Shown here: positions 59,363 through 64,000 of the stretch, in pieces | How the letters are laid out: each line of letters opens with the position of its first letter | Position numbering within the stretch: the first letter of the stretch is position 1 | From: Amborella trichopoda | Taxonomy: Eukaryota > Streptophyta > Magnoliopsida > Amborellales > Amborellaceae | Reading direction: 5' to 3' | Length of the DNA stretch: 64,000 bases | Assembly: GCF_000471905.2 (NCBI RefSeq) | Contig: NW_006499751.1 | Coordinates: forward strand, 6,280,523-6,344,522 | Made by a program: the position numbers and the translations under genes | Notes under the pieces: generated by a model | What the model was told of the DNA's origin: nothing | What the model saw: only the letters and a program-made list of their open reading frames with translations | Databases searched by the model: none

Positions 59363-59620
59363 TTTTTGAATTTTTGAAATTGTTATTTTTCGAAAATGGA
59401 TTGACAGTTTAGGCTCATGCCACCAAGGAGCATTGTCTTTTTCGATTTTATTCTTTTTTGAAATTTTGGAAAATTGGTTGGCAGTTTAGGCTCATGCCAC
59501 CATGGAGCATCTGACTAGAAGTCCGAAACCAATGTGCTTCAAAATCATTTGAAAACATTTTATCTCAAAAACTCATTTTTATAAAAAAAATGTTTTTTTT
59601 TTTATTAAATGAGGTGGGCA
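59363..59620 (+). repeat. Left arm of a large inverted repeat
   Basis: Contains two to three copies of CAGTTTAGGCTCATGCCACC with A/TGGAGCAT and the stretch around AACCAATGTGCTTCAAAATC. The reverse complement lies at 62525-62790. No gene. Confidence 0.75.
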
Positions 59621-59850
59621 ACACACAGACCTCCCATAAACCAATCCGGGTAAGGGTCTGCCTCTGCCCAGGAGTCAACAACGCCGCCCATTTATAAATA
59701 GAAAATAGATGAGATCTACAGTCAACAAAGATCCCTTGCAAATATATCCATGTATCAAAAAAAAAAAGGGGAGAGGGGGGGGGGAGTCATCAACCTTAAG
59801 CCATCAAGTTCTCATGCTTCATAATAAAATAAAATAAAATAATCACCACA
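59621..59850. other. Leader sequence without recognised features
   Basis: Includes a poly-A/poly-G run (about 59757-59785) and an (AAAAT)n stretch near 59822-59840. No gene seen. Confidence 0.5.
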
Positions 59851-60850
59851 CTACAAGGGTATTCTGGTCATTCTGCACTTGAGAGTATTTTACACCCAGA
59901 AGGGCAGTATGGTCATTCTACAATCCCTAGTTTACGGGGGCAAGATCAGTCATTCAAAATTACCCCCAAAAAATAGAGTTCACACTCAAGGGTATTTTGG
60001 TCATTTGTTACTCAGGGGTATTTTTGTCATTTTACACCAAGAAGAACAGTATGGTCATCCTACCATCCCTAGTTTATGGGGGCAGACACAGTCATTCAAA
60101 ATTACCGCTGAAAAATAGAGTTCACACTCAAGGGTAGTTTGGTCATTTTGCACTCAGGGGTATTTTTGTCATTTTACACCCAAAAGAGCAGTATAGTCAT
60201 CCTACCATCCCTAGTTTATGGGGGCAGCAACAGTAATTCAAAATTACCCCTGAAAAATAGAGTTCACACTCAAGGGTATTTTTGTCTTTTTTCTCTTAAG
60301 GGTATTTTGGTCATTTTACTGCCAAAAAGCGCAGTATGGTTATCCTACCATCCCTATTTTATGGGGGCAGACACAATCATTCAAAATTACCCCCAAAAAA
60401 TAGTCACACTAAGGGTATTTTGGTCATTTTGTACTCAAGGGTATTTCGATCATTTTGCACCCAAAAGCGTAGTCGTACCTTCTCTAAATTATGGGGGCAG
60501 AAACAGTCATTCAAAATTATGCCCAACAGGTAGTGTTTACACTCAGGGGTATTTTGGTTATTTTACACTTTGGGGTATTTTGGTCATTTTACACCTAGAA
60601 GCGTAGTATGGTCATCCTACCATCCCTAGTTTATGGGGGCAGCAACAATCATTCAAAATTACCCTCGAAAAATAGAGTTCACACTCAAGGGTATTTTAAT
60701 CAGTTTGCTCTCAAGGGTATTTTTATCATTTTATACCCAAAAGCGCAGTATGGTCATCCTACCATCCCTAGTTATAGGGGCAAACACAATCATGCAAAAT
60801 TAGCCCCGAAAAATAGAGTTCACACTCAAGAGTATTTTGGTCATTCTCAT
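59850..60850 (+). repeat. About 141-bp tandem array, 7-8 copies
   Basis: The marker TTCACACTCAAGGGTATTTT recurs near 59978, 60120, 60262, 60404, 60540, 60678 and 60820. Each unit also has an internal half-repeat (GGGTATTTTGGTCATTTT twice), the phrase GTATGGTCATCCTACCATCC and AGTTTATGGGGGCAG. Open frames across it are repeats of one short peptide and not evidence of a gene. Confidence 0.9.
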
Positions 60851-61254
60851 CCTAGCCTATTCTGGACTTGTCCACATCCTTGGCTAACCATCCTCACCAA
60901 GGCTATCTCACACCATCACAACCTAGCTCCCAATGATTTGGGTTTTTAACTGAACAGTTCACGAGCATGTCAGAAGCATTTTCGAATGAAGATTCCGAGC
61001 ATGTCTGTGCATCTTTTTCAAAAAACATTTGATCACAACAAAAGTATTCCATGAAATCTTTGCAAGTCATCTTTTATTTCGGAAATTGGAAAACAATATA
61101 ATTTTTTTTTAGGCCCTCCCAAGTCAAGGTAGGTGATGTGCAATCTTAAAAAATACCAACATCCATTAGAGCATTTCATCAAACTTTTCAAAAGCTCGAG
61201 GCAACCTTCTCTTGGCCTTTGTTATCGAGATGTGACTCGATCCGAGTATCCACT
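60851..61254. other. Unique spacer in the second element
   Basis: No gene or repeat recognised. Confidence 0.4.
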
Positions 61255-62310
61255 GACGTTCCTCATCGTCCATCCTCGACAAGCAGTCCGATTTTGGTAT
61301 GAAATGTAATTTTCAATAGGAAAACCCAAGAGGATAGGGTTGGAAAGTTTGGATTAAAATAAAACTGGGGGGTGAGACCCCAAAACAAGTGCAAAATGGG
61401 GGAGGGGCACCCCTTTTAAATAAAAACCCACCAAGGCTTGGCGGCACTCCTCGTGCCGCCCGGGCGACACGGTCTGTGTCGCCCAACCTGGTCCCAGGCG
61501 GCACAGTTCGTGCCGCTCAAATTTTTGAAAAAATAAAAAACAAGAAAAGAAAAATTTGATATGGGCAGCACGAGCGTGCCGCTAAAAACCTCATTTAATA
61601 AAAAAATAATAATTTGCAAATGGGCGGCACGTCTCATGCCGCCCGAGCGACACGACCTGTGTCGTCCTCATTTTTTTGAGAAATCTTTTTTATCCCATTT
61701 CAAAATTTCAAAAAAAAATCTTTTGGGTGGGCGGCACAACCCGTGCTGCCTGAGCGACACGACCCGTGTCGCCCACCCCTGACGTTCCTCACCGTCCATC
61801 CTCGACAATCAGTCTGATTTTGGTATGAAATGTAATTCTCAGGAGGAAAACCTAAGAGGATAGGGTTGGAAAGTTTGAAATAAAAAACAAACAGCGGGGT
61901 TAGACCCCAAAACAAGTGCAAAATGGGGGTGGGGCACCCCTTTAAATTAAAAACCCACCTGGGCTTAGCGGCATGCCTCGTGCAGCACGGGTGAAATGGT
62001 CCGTGTCGTCCAACCTGGTCTTGGGCGGCACGGTTCGTGCCACCGAAAGTATTAAAAAAAAAAGAAAAAAAAAATTCGTATGGGCGGCACGTCTTGTGCA
62101 GCCCGGGCGACACGACCCGTGTCACCCACCTCAGTTACAGAAAAAAAAAAAAAATACTTATATGAGAGGCACGTCTCGTGCCTCCCGGGCCGTGTCGCTC
62201 AACTTGGGCGGCACGAGTGTGCCGCCAAAAACCTCATTTAATTTTTTTTTTTTAAAAAATGCATATGGGCGGTACATCTCATGCCGCTCGGGCGACACGA
62301 CTCGTGTTGT
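61255..62310. repeat. Direct duplication of about 526 bp
   Basis: 61255-61780 and 61781-about 62310 both open GACGTTCCTCA(T/C)CGTCCATC and share TGGTATGAAATGTAATT, AGGATAGGGTTGGAAAGTTT and GGGGCACCCC in order, with indels. Each copy carries several GGCGGCAC hairpins. Confidence 0.8.
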
Positions 62311-62500
62311 CCACATTTTTTTGAGAAATCTTTTTTATCCCATTTCGAAATCTCAATTTTTTTTTTTTCTTTTGGGTGGGCGGCACGTCTCGTGGCGCCC
62401 ACCTCAGTTATAAAAAAATAATAATAACACTTATATGGGCGGCACGTCTCGTGCTCATTTAAAAAAAAAAAAAAATTGGCATATGGGCGGTACGCCTTGT
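61440..62500 (+). repeat. Series of GGCGGCAC/GGGCGACAC short hairpins
   Basis: The two best are adjacent: GGCGGCAC-TCCTC-GTGCCGCC (61440-61460) and GGGCGACAC-GGTCT-GTGTCGCCC (61462-61484), both perfect with 5-nt loops. About a dozen more follow at irregular spacing (near 61494, 61621, 61642, 61731, 61752, 62022, 62081, 62102, 62385, 62438), several with one mismatch. Confidence 0.8.
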
Positions 62501-62524
62501 GTCGCCCACCTCATTTAATCAAAA

Positions 62525-62790
62525 TAAAAAACAAATAAAGTTTTTTTTATAAAATGACTTTTTGAAATAAAATGTTTTCAAATGATTTTGAAGCACATTG
62601 GTTTCGGACATCCTGTTAGATGCTCCATGGTGGCACAATCCTAAACTGCCAACCAATTTTCCAAAATTTCAAAAAAAGAATAAAAATAAAAAAGCTTCTT
62701 GGTGGCATGAGCCTAAACTGCCAACCCGTTTTTGAAAAATAACAATTTCAAAAAATTCAAAAAGAAATGCCCCTCGGTGGCATGAGCCTA
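62525..62790 (-). repeat. Right arm of the large inverted repeat
   Basis: Reverse complement of 59400-59620, including the stretches GATTTTGAAGCACATTGGTT and GATGCTCCATGGTGGCA. The loop between the arms is about 2.9 kb. Confidence 0.75.
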
Positions 62791-63045
62791 AACTGCCAAT
62801 CAATTTTTTGCAAACTTCACTCCTCGGTGGCATGAACCAAAACTTCCAACCAATTTTCAAGAAAATTTCAAACAAATAAAACGCTCCACAGTGGCATGAG
62901 CCTAAACTCCCAACCAAGTTTCCAAAATATCAAAAAAAAAAAAAAAAAATTCAAAAAACAAAAATGAAATTCAAAAAATAAAAAATAAAATTCAAAAATC
63001 AAAAACACTCCTCGGTGGCATGAGCCTAAACTGCCAACCAAAGTC
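62610..63045 (-). repeat. GGTGGCATGAGCCTAAACTGCC repeats
   Basis: Six copies of GGTGGCATGAGCCTAAACTG in an A-rich context (near 62630, 62701, 62777, 62828, 62890, 63015), spaced 51-125 bp. The unit is the reverse complement of the one beside the primer site. Confidence 0.85.
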
Positions 63046-63082
63046 CGGTCTAGGGCACAACCACCCTATTTTAATAGAAAAA

Positions 63083-63335
63083 CGTCAAACTCGTGTGACA
63101 TTAAAGAGCCGAGACAGAAAAGAAAAAACGTCAAACTCATGCGACTTTAAAGAGCTGAGACAGAAAAAACGTCAAACTCGGGTGGTGTTAAAAAATTGAG
63201 ATAGGAAAAACGTCAAACTCGTGCGACGTTAAAGAGCCGAGATAGGAAAATTGTCAAACTCATAAGACGTTAAAAAGCTGAGATAGGAAAAATGTCAAAC
63301 TGGTGTGACGTTAAAGAGCTGAGACAGGTAACGCC
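63083..63335. repeat. About 42-54 bp minisatellite
   Basis: Six copies of ACGTCAAACTCGTGCGACGT plus TAAAGAGCCGAGACAG. Variation at CG sites (CATAAGACG, GTGACATTA) suggests methylation-driven decay. Confidence 0.85.
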
Positions 63336-63344
63336 TAGCCCCAT

Positions 63345-63635
63345 ATGTCGGATGTGTTCAGGGCACAACCACCCTGTTCAATGTGTTCAAGGCACAACCA
63401 CCCTGTTCTAACATCTAGCCCCGTATGACGTTAAAGGTTGGGTATATGCAGTTCAACGTCAAACATATGCGATGTAAAAGAGCCAAGACAAGTAACGTCT
63501 AGCCCCGTATGACGTAAAATGTCAGATGTGTTCAGGGCACAACCACCCTGTTCAATGTTGTTCTGGGCACAACCGCCTTGTTCAATGTGTTCAAGGCACA
63601 ACCACCTTGTTCAAATGTCTTTCCCCGTATGACGT
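63345..63635. repeat. GGGCACAACCACCCTGTTCAA repeats
   Basis: Five copies of GGGCACAACCACCCTGTTCA or AAGGCACAACCACC alternate with GCCCCGTATGACGTAAA words, with longer units of about 130 bp. Confidence 0.8.
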
Positions 63636-63639
63636 AAAA

Positions 63640-64000
63640 GGGTCGGGTGTATGGTCCATCGCTGCATGACATTAAATTGCTTAGAGGGCTCTATGGTTCC
63701 AGGAGTTAAAACTGCTAACCAACAATGTTTTTCGAAATATCTTCCTCCTTCCAAAATTTTCATTATATGTCTTGTGTTTTCAAAAACTTTAATTTCTTTA
63801 TTAAAATCGTAATCCGTCCCTACTCCGGGTTCTATTTTCAAATCTCCCCCTACTTTCAAAATTTCTAAAACATTTTCTAAAACGAAGGAACTTGGACACC
63901 GGCATATGATGATTACCGCATTTGCCGCGCTGCTACCTCATCTCTCACTTCGGATTCGGCCAGACAAGTCTCTTCTTATAGAAAGCCTTTCCCTATAGAC
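63640..64000. other. Right end of the window, no gene recognised
   Basis: A minus-strand open frame (63611-63859, 82 codons, starting MKVGGDLKIEPGVG) enters this part but has no known motif and starts in an A/T-rich stretch. The internal region of the second element probably continues past the window, where any gag-pol would lie. Confidence 0.3.

Noticed and set aside
59879..60949. Plus-strand frames of 79, 155 and 113 codons with recurring YGGxxxxSK peptides
   Set aside because: They are translations of the 141-bp tandem repeat in shifting frames.
61700..62413. Open frames of 141 and 146 codons on opposite strands
   Set aside because: Both come from the GGCGGCAC/GGGCGACAC hairpin repeats (RHGSC, GRHG words); overlapping antisense openness shows a composition effect.

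Overview
This window is repeat-dominated nuclear DNA from a plant, most likely a flowering plant. It holds no intact host gene, rRNA, tRNA or CRISPR array that I can support. The plant assignment rests on Ty3/gypsy retrotransposons of the Tat/Ogre type (tRNA-Arg-like primer site, a Tat-type integrase tail, very long LTRs), a plant mobile domain (PMD) reading frame, and a fossil of an integrated caulimovirid (plant pararetrovirus). The species cannot be told from the sequence.

Most of 2.5-58.2 kb is one nested stack of related LTR retrotransposons. The main family has LTRs that, in element orientation, begin TGTTGGAAGACATTTT and end CACCTAACCA, followed by GCT and then the primer binding site TGGCGACTCCACTGGGGACA. 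I name the copies as follows. E0 is the outermost and most diverged (minus strand): its LTR is about 2480-3467 plus 35023-36888, and its 3' UTR is 36889-37643 plus 50662-52.4 kb. E1 (minus) lies at 3468-35022 inside the E0 LTR. EP (plus, 4951-12804) lies inside the E1 3' LTR. E2 (minus, from 18294) lies inside the E1 gag. SL is a solo LTR (plus, 23289-26100) inside the E2 3' UTR, with a perfect CACAC target duplication. E3 (minus, from 29936) lies inside the E2 integrase. E4 (minus, 37644-50661) lies inside the E0 3' UTR, with a perfect ATCTT target duplication. Deletions removed the right-hand parts of E3, E2 and E1, leaving a stub of the E1 5' LTR at 34460-35022.

E4 is the only copy with both LTRs, primer site and polypurine end. 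It encodes only a decayed Gag, with no protease, RT or integrase. E1 has the same gag-next-to-3'-UTR layout. E2 shares their 3' UTR but carries the end of pol. This suggests an autonomous lineage and a pol-less Gag lineage sharing non-coding ends. The 3' UTRs hold minisatellites whose copy number differs between elements, and the LTRs have conserved ends but at least three different repeat-filled middles.

The left end (1-1050) is a decayed caulimovirid protease-RT fragment. From 54.2 to 56.6 kb a truncated plus-strand LTR abuts a broken PMD gene. From 58.2 kb to the end lies the 5' part of a different plus-strand Ty3/gypsy-like element: an LTR of about 1.13 kb, a primer site, then an unusual leader made of a large inverted repeat, a 141-bp tandem array, serial short GC-rich hairpins and further minisatellites. 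Every coding remnant found is broken by stops or frameshifts, so I expect none of these elements to be active. All coordinates come from reading by eye; element ends given with a target duplication are exact to a base or two, and others may be off by tens of bases.
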